Positions 37,701-47,130 of a stretch of 64,000 nucleotides of DNA are shown here, in pieces. The translations under genes were made by a program, and so were the position numbers. Origin of the DNA: Candidatus Megaera endosymbiont of Nemacystus decipiens (lineage in GTDB: Bacteria; Pseudomonadota; Alphaproteobacteria; Rickettsiales; Rickettsiaceae). The notes below the pieces were generated by a model. That model was not told the DNA's origin. It ran no database searches and saw nothing but the letters and a program-made list of their open reading frames with translations. The number at the start of each line of letters is the position of its first letter. The first letter of the stretch is position 1. The DNA lies in contig DAOTRE010000006.1 in the NCBI GenBank assembly GCA_030036605.1, positions 62,001 through 126,000 on the forward strand, written 5' to 3'.

Positions 37701-38872
37701 TTTTCAAAAGCAAAATAATCTCCATCTGATGGCCAATCTATCATAAATTGATCATAGCCATTATACATGCCTTCTATGTCCCAAAAAGTTGTGAACTCAA
37801 GATAGCCGCTTAAATCAGCACGATAATAAAAAAACTCTCTATCTGAGAATGGAGAATATTTAAACTTTTCAGTCATTGATTTTATGGTATTGCCACTAAT
37901 ACCTATATTCATACCCCTGCCCTTGTCATAGTAACATAAAGGATCATTATTCTTACCACTGCTACTATCAGCACAACTGTTTAGTGAGGTTTTATTAGTA
38001 TTAAATGCTGGATTTAGTATACGACCTTGAAATGCATTCCAATTATCCGAAGAATCTTTATATAACCCCTCTTCTAAACAGTTACGCCCATATTCTGATG
38101 TTGAGCTTGTTATGCCGTAGAGACAAAAATTTGTTGCATTACTATATATTATCCTGTTATCTGGTATTGGTGATTCTGTATATATCAATGATAACTCACT
38201 TAGAGATCCGAGCTCATTTGACATTTGAGCATTAGTGAAAAAATTCTGCTTATAATCTAAGGTAATATTAACTACATCTTGTTTATTCACATATATCTTA
38301 GAACGCCCTCTAAAATTAAAATAATCATCAAAGTCTATAATTCTATTAGCAAAATCCATTTCATGAGTATCTTGATATTTAATCAGCAGTCCATCTTTAA
38401 ACTGATGAAAATCTGACAAATAGCGATCTTCATCATAACTGTACTGCTGAATAAACACTTGTGGCACTGAAAATCTTGGGTCTATTCTATACATTACTTT
38501 GTATTTTTTAGGCTGAGGCTGAATACCAGTACCAGACCAGTTAATTTGTAACATTTTATCTTTTTCAACTTGAATACCAGTTGAAATCCATTTTGGGTTT
38601 TTTTCTAAATCTATTGAGACTGATGACTGAGTTATTCCAGGAAACTGAGGCACCTCTATACAATAAGACAGAAATGAACTAATAGTATCAAATGTAGCTG
38701 TCATCCAATTATATTTATCTTTAGCTTCTGCCTCTGCATTTTCAGCAGATTCTAGCTGGTTATTAAAAATATCCTGGTCTGTTTGTGCAGAATCTCCAGC
38801 ATAAGAAACAACACAAAAACTAGCTGTAAGAAAAATTAATATGAGTATATTTTTCAATGTTATAAAACGCAT
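34724..38872 (-). CDS. VirB6-like T4SS protein with 550-residue disordered tail
   Basis: A 1382-residue protein with a signal peptide (about 1-25, ILILIFLTASFCVVSYA), an outer domain to about 490, VirB6/TrbL membrane helices at about 495-815 (including LFSETSWDFFNTYVFRVF), and a tail from 825 to the end made almost only of Ser, Asn, Lys, Asp and Gln. The tail repeats short basic-serine motifs: LQRPKSSGNI, LKRSKSSSALDML and INRPRSVSDLQG. Such low complexity suggests an unfolded segment that could be exported, processed or bound by partners. It ends 19 bases before the next virB6 gene. Confidence 0.92.
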   Translation of the reverse strand: MRFITLKNILILIFLTASFCVVSYAGDSAQTDQDIFNNQLESAENAEAEAKDKYNWMTATFDTISSFLSYCIEVPQFPGITQSSVSIDLEKNPKWISTGIQVEKDKMLQINWSGTGIQPQPKKYKVMYRIDPRFSVPQVFIQQYSYDEDRYLSDFHQFKDGLLIKYQDTHEMDFANRIIDFDDYFNFRGRSKIYVNKQDVVNITLDYKQNFFTNAQMSNELGSLSELSLIYTESPIPDNRIIYSNATNFCLYGITSSTSEYGRNCLEEGLYKDSSDNWNAFQGRILNPAFNTNKTSLNSCADSSSGKNNDPLCYYDKGRGMNIGISGNTIKSMTEKFKYSPFSDREFFYYRADLSGYLEFTTFWDIEGMYNGYDQFMIDWPSDGDYFAFENAINAVSSDISMNHLYFGRYLMEIEIGNSESIITKEDLGNIEVEYIVSENGAPDDSESGTVIDSYYRGNAPEAGYLFFKVRRLDDNLNGSINIRFANYIGTSFVSDLLYTYIVEPLRVRFNEFTKLIYTSLAQNDDLVNALRLMLIIYISVYALMFLAGAVEIKVSDIVGRVIKIGVVIILFSETSWDFFNTYVFRVFSEGLDFLMSSVAGVTSNVGNPFGFIDPIFDKYTNPTIFGLLFIQLLQIHTGLVLFAIIAIYALFIYLKAILQVIIAYCVAFVGLSVMISLAPIFISFILFERTRSIFDNWLSVMFNYVIEPTILLIFFLLIDQIISDQILRTVARSCWGTLIPLNIFLDLNNVGIPLDFSFGIPSLPGIPFYIPEIASVSTIEDLFSKNGTIIQIATSSFLLFALSKLAGGMVHYVQLLAQQLTNVYVEPEPGQRSYGSMAQSIMGDIKGIKSRIIGNPGKWGKNFIKSKFSDQKISSRRVNAATQDTYGNATYKNTTNSNNTETNSQNSNLQNNRSLQRPKSSGNINEYDDYSTNKSGKSHGSLKRSKSSSALDMLRGLKLGENEQLLEQSKKKEEENYKGKKDLKQHTYDNRDSKTNQNESKINRPRSVSDLQGDSNKNVFSLGPDFSNAKNQHYSSQPGFKSSDITGNNAKISDLQGRDIRSPISSVDSLSGDVNMKSRFSKLSSIEQKSGSLPQDLKQNKDKSDLKKNTSQTTQDFGVGNKINKSNSESSNEIKFKFATKQQKMNKSTSEGSGTISTVMGMQKKTTKPINEVFSGTNKDLKGDNQSDSNFNIPKKSNKSVFNDSKEKIKKESTNIDHNKISNANINQSSPYQAASVTSKPIGETKKEQGKDKPAINNQKNLQKDPNKFFKSKPITTENQPSISREKTETSEALSSLGKKTKETANKSSDFSDISNKNIGSKNVLESSRIKEDKNLNVDQSDAKKKEIDKVSLESGHKKKSATSKKVTRTKLKDKLEDGGK

Positions 38873-38899
38873 TTAAGTAACTCTACCTATTTTTATACT

Positions 38900-41737
38900 C
38901 TATTCTTCTTTGTTCTTGTCTTTTTTCATATCTAACCTTTTTTCTTTTTTATAATCTGTTACCTGCTTGCCTTGCCATTTACTTTTTACTGCATGTATTG
39001 TCTGATTTGCAGCATCTTTTACAGCCCTTTTGCCATCTATTCTTTTTGATTGACTTTTCATGCTGTCACCAATTGATTTTTTCATCATATATCTTGATCT
39101 TGCGTCTAGTCCTGTGGTCTCAAGCGCCTTTTGTTCAATTGCACTGCTAACAGCAGTTCCCATGCTTGTTGCAGAAGGCGAGCCAAAGCTGCTAGTAATT
39201 CTCATTACCAACACTGAAGAAAAATCTGCATACCCCCAGAGGCAGTAGACGAGTATTAATAAAATAGCAATATATTGTAAGTTAACACCAAGTTCTATTA
39301 CCCTTGGATCAAATCCCCATGGAGCAAACCAATGAATACAGAATATATCTACTCCTAATAAACCAGGTGTGACGCCTTCAATACTTGGGAAAGGAATTCT
39401 AATTGGCAACACGCACTTCCAGCAAACGCTAAACCCTAGAACATTGTCTAGGAATATTGTAATAAGCTGCGTAATAACTATTACACCTGCAAGTAATACA
39501 ACTGGCTCCAACATATATCTGAAACAGTATTTCACCCAGTTATCAAATAAATATTTCGTTTTCTGAAATAGAATAAATGTTAAGAATAGTGGGGCTAAAC
39601 CCATGAGAACACTTAATGCCATAAAAGACATTAAATATATCGTAATTGACCTGAATAATACAATTAACAACATACCAGTAGCAATTACTACACATACAAA
39701 ATATACTATTCCATTAAGTCCCATTGATAACAAAGCCATAATTTGAGCACTGAATGTAGGACTTAGCAATATTTTTGTTACCACTTCTGACATAAAGGCC
39801 AAAGGATTAGATATACTATTATCGTCACTGAAGAAACTATAACCAGACATATTCCCAATGATTTCATCTGCGAAATTAGTTATCATGTCAAATATATAAT
39901 CTCTAAAAAATTCAAAAGTAGATTCGTTCATTAAACCTGCAACTAAACCTATTTTAATCACCCTTATAACTAAGTCTGTCTGTGTAATTTGCACCATACC
40001 CATCAAGAAACACATTCCATAGCTCATGACATACAGAATTAGCATTCCTCTTATATAATTGAAAAAACTACGACAATCACTTTGATCATCCGGAGTGTTA
40101 AAGCATGTCATATTTTGGAACATACGAGTTGAAGCCCCTTGTATCATGTTTTTAAAACCAGTTACAAATGGCGTAAGTATGTCATTCAGAAAGTTTCCTG
40201 TATCTATTTCTGTAATAAGCTCTACACTATATTGTCCGAAACTATCCTTATAATCTTCATCTTTATTCTTAATTTTTAACCATACATTACCGTCTTGATT
40301 TGGGTCTATTTCTCCTTCTCCATTAGTGTTTATACTAACAACTGAACCATCTGAGTCTCCAGGCGGAGAATCACTTTTAGCTATCGCATACTGAATCGCA
40401 CCTCTTTCGCTATATCCATCGTCATCAAACGATTCTCCATTAATGCGACGACATTTTGTTTGCTTAACACCAAGAACATATCCTCCGGTATTAAACGCGT
40501 TATCCTCATAAGTATATAATCTATACTGAAGATAAGACCTATTATCTTCCCCATGTATCATATCCAAAACTACATTTCCGCTTTCAAGCGTTGAAGATCT
40601 AATAATTTCTGCAAATTGATAGTTTGATCCAAGAGAGGATTTATTTGAAGAATCTACATTGCCATCTAATCTGTATAACAAACCAGTTGCATCATTTGCT
40701 GAATACCAAAAATATTTCTCGTTCTGATAATCACCATCAACATAGGCTTGTTCTGTTGTGCAATCACGATCTAAACTCACTTGCAAGTCATTTAAATTGG
40801 TAGAATAAGGGTAGGTATATTTGCCATCATTATCATAAGGCTCTGGAGCTACTCCATACTCATTTTCATAGCATGAACAAAAGTCTGTAACAGTCTGATA
40901 ACCGCTACTACAAACACCAGCTATCTCTTCCCCTATACATTCTTCTCTTTCATTACACTCGTAACACTCAGCTACAAAACGACATTTATCTACGTATTGA
41001 AGATTTGTATCCCAACTAGAATAGCGACCACAAATAGGACTATAAGAAACTAAACCCTCTTGACAGTTAGCTGTAACATTATTTTGATTAATTGTATCAT
41101 ATACATTTGTAATACTAGCTGAAGTTTTTTGGTCTTTCTTAAGAGTAACAATCACCCTATCTCCTTTATCTAACTGTGCAATGTTACGCCACTGATTTAA
41201 TGTCGCATCAAATATCAATGATACTGGAGCAGAGCTTGCATCATCAGTCCTTGGTATTGGAATTTTTTCACCGTTAACGTTTTTATCAGAATCTGTTTGT
41301 ATATTATTTGCAGGCAAGTAGCCCTTACATAAACTAACCTCTCCATTGATTTTCAGACTTACCTTTTGACCTGATTCAACTGTTAAATGAGTATTACGCC
41401 ATTGGCCATAAGAAGAGGTGTCGATTACGGAATCTGGATCATCTAGCTCAGCTGAAGATGCACTATAATTACCATTAGCTTTTAAAGTAACATGCTTAGT
41501 TATTCTATCTTTCGTTGAAAGTCCTGCATGTTCTGTGATATTATCAAGTATATTTTCTGGATTATCAACTCCAAAAATACCTGTTTCATTTTCAGTACCT
41601 TCAAGATAATTATATCTATAAAAGCAACCGTCTGATACAAATGCAACTCCTATGATTGCTACCACAAATAATACTGCACAAAGTACCAATGCTGCAATTG
41701 CTAATAAAAAGATTATAATAAGTTTCTGTCCACTCAT
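38900..41737 (-). CDS. VirB6-like T4SS protein with Cys-rich outer domain
   Basis: A 945-residue protein with an N-terminal helix (LIIIFLLAIAALVLCAVLFV), an outer domain to about 550, VirB6 helices at about 557-845 (including LMNESTFEFFRDYIFDMI) and a short basic tail. The outer domain has two WRN motifs (GQWRNTHLTVESGQKVSLKI and NQWRNIAQLDKGDRVIV) and a Cys-rich patch (CRFVAECYECNEREECIG), which suggests disulfides in the periplasm. It lies 4 bases downstream of the preceding virB6 gene and 27 bases before the next. Confidence 0.92.
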   Translation of the reverse strand: MSGQKLIIIFLLAIAALVLCAVLFVVAIIGVAFVSDGCFYRYNYLEGTENETGIFGVDNPENILDNITEHAGLSTKDRITKHVTLKANGNYSASSAELDDPDSVIDTSSYGQWRNTHLTVESGQKVSLKINGEVSLCKGYLPANNIQTDSDKNVNGEKIPIPRTDDASSAPVSLIFDATLNQWRNIAQLDKGDRVIVTLKKDQKTSASITNVYDTINQNNVTANCQEGLVSYSPICGRYSSWDTNLQYVDKCRFVAECYECNEREECIGEEIAGVCSSGYQTVTDFCSCYENEYGVAPEPYDNDGKYTYPYSTNLNDLQVSLDRDCTTEQAYVDGDYQNEKYFWYSANDATGLLYRLDGNVDSSNKSSLGSNYQFAEIIRSSTLESGNVVLDMIHGEDNRSYLQYRLYTYEDNAFNTGGYVLGVKQTKCRRINGESFDDDGYSERGAIQYAIAKSDSPPGDSDGSVVSINTNGEGEIDPNQDGNVWLKIKNKDEDYKDSFGQYSVELITEIDTGNFLNDILTPFVTGFKNMIQGASTRMFQNMTCFNTPDDQSDCRSFFNYIRGMLILYVMSYGMCFLMGMVQITQTDLVIRVIKIGLVAGLMNESTFEFFRDYIFDMITNFADEIIGNMSGYSFFSDDNSISNPLAFMSEVVTKILLSPTFSAQIMALLSMGLNGIVYFVCVVIATGMLLIVLFRSITIYLMSFMALSVLMGLAPLFLTFILFQKTKYLFDNWVKYCFRYMLEPVVLLAGVIVITQLITIFLDNVLGFSVCWKCVLPIRIPFPSIEGVTPGLLGVDIFCIHWFAPWGFDPRVIELGVNLQYIAILLILVYCLWGYADFSSVLVMRITSSFGSPSATSMGTAVSSAIEQKALETTGLDARSRYMMKKSIGDSMKSQSKRIDGKRAVKDAANQTIHAVKSKWQGKQVTDYKKEKRLDMKKDKNKEE

Positions 41738-41741
41738 AAAA

Positions 41742-43826
41742 TTAATCCCCTAAAGATTTTAATACATCGGATAACTTCTTATCAGTCAACCCATCTTTCT
41801 TCTGATGCTGTACATCAGAAGACTTACCATCTCCTCCAGTATCTCCACTACCAACTAATTTTCCTCCATCAGCATCGTCTTTTCTTTGTGTATTACTACT
41901 AGTGTCTCTTACTGCTTGTCCTACAGATCTGAATGTATCGCCAATAGCACCGTCAATATCTGCAACAGCAAGCCTTCCTGCAGCTACAACGAGACCTGCT
42001 GCCGCTTTTGCTACGTCAACTATTTTATCCACAATCATGTTAGGATTGACAGTTACAGATGATAAATCTGGTGCTCCTACCAACCTTGAAGCAAATGCAT
42101 TAGCTAACTTAATAAAGTAATAGAATAATGCAATATATAGCAGGAGATACACAAGACTATTCATTATGCTGTGATACTCTACAATCCTTGGAACTTCAAA
42201 CAGTACTAGGCTTATGTTTTCCCAACCTTCTCCAGAAAAATATCTTAGTAATTTGTAGCCTACACTTGATTCACACTGAGCAACATCACCAGAGGGCAAA
42301 GCTATTTGGAATGTACTAAATTGATTTCCTAAGACTTCATAATCTACTCTGTTAAACTCACAAGTACCATACATAGCTGTATCAAAAACAGTTAGTAACA
42401 ATGCTAGAAAGCCACCAATTATTGCTGGTTGCAATGTACATGCAACCAGTATTTTTAACCAAGCATCAAAATATGATTTTGTACGATGGAATAATGCCAT
42501 TGGCACAAAAATTGGTGCTATGTAAGCCATAACGTACAAAGTAACCATACATACGAGATATGCAGTGATGAAATACATAATTACAGAGATAAAAACTACC
42601 ATAAATATTAATAATATTATGATAACAAAGATCCCACCGCTGAGTAAAAATCCAAAAATCACTGTAAGTAATGCAAAATTATCAAATTGATTTAATATCA
42701 AAATTTTTGCCCCATCTCCTGGATCTGAAAATAAGTTTCCTGCAGTATTAAAGCTCTCTGCACCAATATTGTGCATTGCATTCATTCCCAAATAAAATCC
42801 TATGCGGCAATCAATTGCATCCCAAACTTTATAAAAACTATAACCAGCTTCATATTTGCTTGAATCAAAATCACAAAGGCCATTTGAACCAGCTGCTAAA
42901 AATATAAACTCTGTAAAACGAGCAGTCATATCAACAAACATAGGAAGTACAAAATCAGTTACTCCACTACGCTGCACCTCAACTCCATTAACAGGCTCTC
43001 CTCCCCATATACCAACTGAAAAATATAAAACCAATATGAACTTCATTAGGAATAAAAATATTTCATTTGGTGTTGCAACTTCATAGTTCATGGCAAGTTT
43101 AAAGCCAAAAAAAGTAATATACAAAATTAACGCTGCTCTAACTGCTCTATTTAAAGTTTTTTGAAATTCAGGAAATGGTCGAAGCATCGTAAAAGTTATC
43201 TCATCTTCAGGCTCTATACATTCATTTTCTGTATAAAACACTTTGTCCAGAGTATCCCTTAGGCAATGAACCGTTACACCAGAAAAACTAAATAATGATT
43301 GGCTTTTGCTTTCTTCTTCATAACAACCATCGCCCAAAGCTCGGCAGATAGGATCTTCATTAACAGTATCTTCACCTGTAACTTCGCTATTACGACACAT
43401 CAGAGGCATTAAACCTCTTGAAGTTGGCATAAAAAGACACAATTTATTTTCCATACGGTCAACGCTAAGTAATATGTTCCCAAGAAACTCACTATCAACT
43501 ATTTCTGGATTATCAGTCAAATTTCTAATGGCTGTTCTGTCACCAAGAGCCAAACTCACTTGATTACAGATAGGATTAACTCCCGTTGCATTTTTTATAC
43601 AAAATTGAAACTCTTCGCCTTCTTGCTGACATCCATTTTCTGTGTGAGTTTTAATATCAATATTCTCTTGTATAAAACCGTAAGCAGTCTCCTTAGCAAG
43701 ATAGCCTGTTGGATCAGACATAGGCATAGTTTCACAAGTTTCACCAAAACTATTTGCCAAAACTTGCGCGGGAACACAAACTACTAGCAAATTTATTATG
43801 ATTAAAACTAACTTAACTACTTGCAT
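41742..43826 (-). CDS. VirB6-like T4SS protein
   Basis: The frame is open from 43898, but ATG 43826 is chosen: it gives a clean signal peptide (QVVKLVLIIINLLVVCVPAQ) 10 bases after the upstream stop, with a GAGG-type ribosome site, and leaves 694 residues. The outer domain (about 30-225) is Cys-rich. VirB6 helices run from about 229 to 575 (including RAALILYITFFGFKLAMNY and YIAPIFVPMALFHRTKSYFD). The C-terminal 110 residues are Ser/Asp/Gly-rich. It is most like the first virB6 of the cluster in layout: both have the pair GICDF/CVF-like cysteines followed by a LWDA/VWDAIDCR stretch. Confidence 0.9.
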   Translation of the reverse strand: MQVVKLVLIIINLLVVCVPAQVLANSFGETCETMPMSDPTGYLAKETAYGFIQENIDIKTHTENGCQQEGEEFQFCIKNATGVNPICNQVSLALGDRTAIRNLTDNPEIVDSEFLGNILLSVDRMENKLCLFMPTSRGLMPLMCRNSEVTGEDTVNEDPICRALGDGCYEEESKSQSLFSFSGVTVHCLRDTLDKVFYTENECIEPEDEITFTMLRPFPEFQKTLNRAVRAALILYITFFGFKLAMNYEVATPNEIFLFLMKFILVLYFSVGIWGGEPVNGVEVQRSGVTDFVLPMFVDMTARFTEFIFLAAGSNGLCDFDSSKYEAGYSFYKVWDAIDCRIGFYLGMNAMHNIGAESFNTAGNLFSDPGDGAKILILNQFDNFALLTVIFGFLLSGGIFVIIILLIFMVVFISVIMYFITAYLVCMVTLYVMAYIAPIFVPMALFHRTKSYFDAWLKILVACTLQPAIIGGFLALLLTVFDTAMYGTCEFNRVDYEVLGNQFSTFQIALPSGDVAQCESSVGYKLLRYFSGEGWENISLVLFEVPRIVEYHSIMNSLVYLLLYIALFYYFIKLANAFASRLVGAPDLSSVTVNPNMIVDKIVDVAKAAAGLVVAAGRLAVADIDGAIGDTFRSVGQAVRDTSSNTQRKDDADGGKLVGSGDTGGDGKSSDVQHQKKDGLTDKKLSDVLKSLGD

Positions 43827-43836
43827 TATTTTTTTA

Positions 43837-46800
43837 CTAATCCTCTTTCTTATTTTTGCTTTTTGGTTTTGTTTTCCTATCAATCTTAAGCTTCTCACTT
43901 ACCAAAGGCTTCTCAATGGATTCTTTAACTTTTGAACCTGAGAAAGTCGCTTTTTGCTTTTTCGGTTTAGAAATACTACTTTCAGTAGCGGTTTGTGGCT
44001 TAGAGTTTTGAACTGTACTTTCAGTAGCAAATTGCGGTTTTGGAAGATCTTTTTTATCTTTGTTCTTCTTTCTTTCTACTTCTTGATTTTCTTTTTTTCT
44101 TTTTGCTGCATCAGCTAGCGCAGCCTGTTTTTTGATAGTATCTTCTCTTTTTAGCGAAGGTGTTTTTGTCTTATTTGTCTTTTGTAATTTAGATACTGAG
44201 CTATCGGCACCAACTCCTTTAGGAGATATATTAGGCACACTATTTGATCTAGCTCTAACCTTGCCATAATCAGAAGATTTAACTGATCCAGATCCAGTTG
44301 TGTTAATATTTGAATCATCAGAAGATAGGCCTCTATAATCTGATTCAGATGAATCTTTTTTTGTAGGAGCTGATACTTGCTTCCCATAATCACCCTTCAT
44401 TTTATTAAAAGTGCTTTCTATATTAGCTTTTCTTTCTTTTAATTTTTCTTGACTTGTTTTAAGCGCGTCTCTTCCAACCTGTTTAACAACTCCTTTACCT
44501 ATTTCCTTGCTAGTTTTCTTTAATCCTTCTTTACTGAGCTTTGAGGCAGCTTTCGTAACTACTTTTTTAGCAACTTTAGCAGCTACTTTCGCTGCTTTTT
44601 TTGCTGCCACAGTAGCAGCTTTAGAACCAGCTTTAGCCACTCCTTTGGCTGCCACCAATGCCCCTTTTGCTACTGTAAGCCCGGCTGCTATAGGAGCACC
44701 GGCAGTACCCCCAGTAGCCACAGTAACAACACCTGCGCCAACTACCACGGCAGCTTCTACTGTTTTCTTGACAGCACCAACTACCACGCCAACAGCTTTT
44801 TTCCCAGCATTGCTTAGAGTATTCGGTTTAAGCATTGACATGCCACTTATCGATGCTCCTTCTGTCATATCAGCCGCAAATTCTGCAATCTGATCAGCAA
44901 ATTGAGTCATTAAATATGCAATTAAGCACATGGTCATCAATTGTATTAGCCATTTTTCAAGATTTTGGTAAATTAATTCAACCATATCAAAGAATATACC
45001 TGGTGATGTAAAGATTACACTCCCTAAACCCTCATAATTTTTGTACACACCATTTTCGTCAACTTCAATTTCATTTGCCGTTCCTTCAATTGCATCCTTT
45101 GGAAAATCCATAAAGAAACCTAAGGATTCTTGACATCCGCGTATTTGATCTTCATTTTCATAGTTTCTCCAGTCAACATCTATTTCAAACATACGAAACT
45201 CCCTACCTGCTGCGGTAAGCCCCGTGTCAGGGATTGTAAAACCAAAAGCTTCTAATTTCTCCTTGTGACCTGGATCAGAAAAACTTGTATCTATTTGTCT
45301 ATATAAACATGTGCTATACATCCCATAATCGTTTAAACTTAACATAGCGACCATAAATGTTATAATAACCATTGGTTGCAACATGAATGACACCAGCAAT
45401 TTGACCCATGATTTGAAATACCCTTCTGTAAAACTAAATAAGTATGCAGGAACAAACAGAGGAGCCAAGATTCCCAGAACGACAATTCCAATCATGCAAA
45501 CCACAGTTGCATTAACTATAAACCCTAACAATGATATAACTAGTAAAGGATATGCCAAAACAGCAAGAACAATGAATGGTATACCCGTCATCACTGAAGG
45601 TATAAGCAGAAAAAAGTAGGAAGGTATAGGAAACATAAGAGTATCCGAGTTATAAGAGCCATTATCTAAGCCTTGTAATGATGCAAAAAAACTTAACAAG
45701 CGATCAAGCCCTAAGTAATGACTTACTCTGCAATCAAGTGCATCCCATAACTGCATGTGTCCCATACCTTGAGGATATTGGACATCATTAAATACACATA
45801 GCTGAGAAGGACCAGAATTGGCAACCCAACCTCCTAGAATATTCATTCCTTCAAGCAGAAGTGGAAATGCCCATTGCACCATACCATCCATCCGCCCAAA
45901 TTCTCCGTTGGCACCAGTGCCAATATTAATACCTACAGAAAAATACACCACAAATATAAATTTTGCTAAAAATGCAACTAACTCTTTTTTTTGTGGAACA
46001 TTACCAGATAATATTACTCTAAACCCAAATAAAGTAATATAAATAGCTAGCAGTGAACTAACAATTTGATGCATATTTTGTTGAAATTCAAATAAAGCAC
46101 TAGTAGATCTAGCTTCTGTATTAAAAACAGTCCTGAAATCACTAAAACTACATACATCTCTACTAATCATTAGTTTAGCTATCATTTCCTGTACACACTC
46201 AATAACAGGACTAGACATAACAACAGATGCCCTAGAGCTGTCATATGCTCTGCGATAACAACTTCCTAGTCCAGCGCATTTAGTCAAAGCTGTGGTTTGA
46301 GTTTCTTCAACATCCGATTCTGGATTAAAAAAATCTGCATATATCGATTCTGGATAAGGTTCTTTAATAAATTTACAACCGATAGGAATCCAACCACTAA
46401 AGCTTTGCGTTGCAACACAGATTTTATCCTGCTCTTTTATTACTTTAATTGGGAATATTGGTATTATACCTGCATCAAACATGTCCTCCTGAAAACCTAC
46501 TTCTTTATCAAGATACATATTGTGATATGACTCCTTAGGTAAATTCCATGCTTCTAAAATTAAGTCCCATGTATTTTCATCTGTAAACAAAGATTGAGCA
46601 ATTTCAAAACCAACATCAGCAATAGCACTGGCACGTTCTATTGCTAGCTTAGTATTGCTACACATTCCAAAACTAATGCGTGGATCGTTAAATTCTGCTC
46701 TATTTTGGCGTTTACAAGCTCCTGGGAACAGTTCTTCATCATTAATTGTCAAACGCAAGAAGGTATTTGCGTATACTCCTGGAGAAATAATATTTGCTGT

Positions 46801-47130
46801 AGCAAAAGTAAATAAAGACCTTGGAATACACGTATGTGTAAATTCAGAACGTAATAAGTTTCCAATACCCTGAGTTTCACAGGTTAAGCTTGTTAGAGTA
46901 TCTAGTATTGTATCTAATGTTCCGCCTTCTTCAGCATTTAAAACATCATTAATAGTTTCACCAGTTCCAGAACCTCCTGTCGCTGCTGAAGTATCAGTAC
47001 TATCTGTAGCCTGAACATGGTATGCTGTAGAAAAAAATAATAATAAAATGAAAATAAAGCTTTTTATCAAAAATAAAACGCTTTTATTGTAGAGTAGCAA
47101 TATTTTATATTGATTACCAAATTTCATCAA
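43837..47130 (-). CDS. VirB6-like T4SS protein with Ala/Lys-rich segment and basic tail
   Basis: A 1097-residue protein, the first virB6 gene after virB4 (ATGA overlap of 4 bases). It has a signal-like helix near 18-42, an outer domain to about 345, and VirB6 helices at about 352-745 (including LLAIYITLFGFRVILSG and ILAPLFVPAYLFSFTEGYFK). Next comes a Gly/Ala/Val segment and an Ala/Lys repeat (KAATVAAKKAAKVAAKVAKK), histone H1-like in composition, and then a disordered basic tail with RARSNSVPNISP near residue 958. The tail contains repeated ATESxxxxSKPQ blocks (QFATESTVQNSKPQTATESS). Confidence 0.92.
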   Translation of the reverse strand: MMKFGNQYKILLLYNKSVLFLIKSFIFILLLFFSTAYHVQATDSTDTSAATGGSGTGETINDVLNAEEGGTLDTILDTLTSLTCETQGIGNLLRSEFTHTCIPRSLFTFATANIISPGVYANTFLRLTINDEELFPGACKRQNRAEFNDPRISFGMCSNTKLAIERASAIADVGFEIAQSLFTDENTWDLILEAWNLPKESYHNMYLDKEVGFQEDMFDAGIIPIFPIKVIKEQDKICVATQSFSGWIPIGCKFIKEPYPESIYADFFNPESDVEETQTTALTKCAGLGSCYRRAYDSSRASVVMSSPVIECVQEMIAKLMISRDVCSFSDFRTVFNTEARSTSALFEFQQNMHQIVSSLLAIYITLFGFRVILSGNVPQKKELVAFLAKFIFVVYFSVGINIGTGANGEFGRMDGMVQWAFPLLLEGMNILGGWVANSGPSQLCVFNDVQYPQGMGHMQLWDALDCRVSHYLGLDRLLSFFASLQGLDNGSYNSDTLMFPIPSYFFLLIPSVMTGIPFIVLAVLAYPLLVISLLGFIVNATVVCMIGIVVLGILAPLFVPAYLFSFTEGYFKSWVKLLVSFMLQPMVIITFMVAMLSLNDYGMYSTCLYRQIDTSFSDPGHKEKLEAFGFTIPDTGLTAAGREFRMFEIDVDWRNYENEDQIRGCQESLGFFMDFPKDAIEGTANEIEVDENGVYKNYEGLGSVIFTSPGIFFDMVELIYQNLEKWLIQLMTMCLIAYLMTQFADQIAEFAADMTEGASISGMSMLKPNTLSNAGKKAVGVVVGAVKKTVEAAVVVGAGVVTVATGGTAGAPIAAGLTVAKGALVAAKGVAKAGSKAATVAAKKAAKVAAKVAKKVVTKAASKLSKEGLKKTSKEIGKGVVKQVGRDALKTSQEKLKERKANIESTFNKMKGDYGKQVSAPTKKDSSESDYRGLSSDDSNINTTGSGSVKSSDYGKVRARSNSVPNISPKGVGADSSVSKLQKTNKTKTPSLKREDTIKKQAALADAAKRKKENQEVERKKNKDKKDLPKPQFATESTVQNSKPQTATESSISKPKKQKATFSGSKVKESIEKPLVSEKLKIDRKTKPKSKNKKED

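Noticed and set aside
43827..43898. Upstream start at 43898 for the 718-residue form of the second virB6 gene
   Set aside because: It would add 24 basic residues before a clean signal peptide and overlap the upstream gene by 62 bases; ATG 43826 has a ribosome site and the correct spacing.
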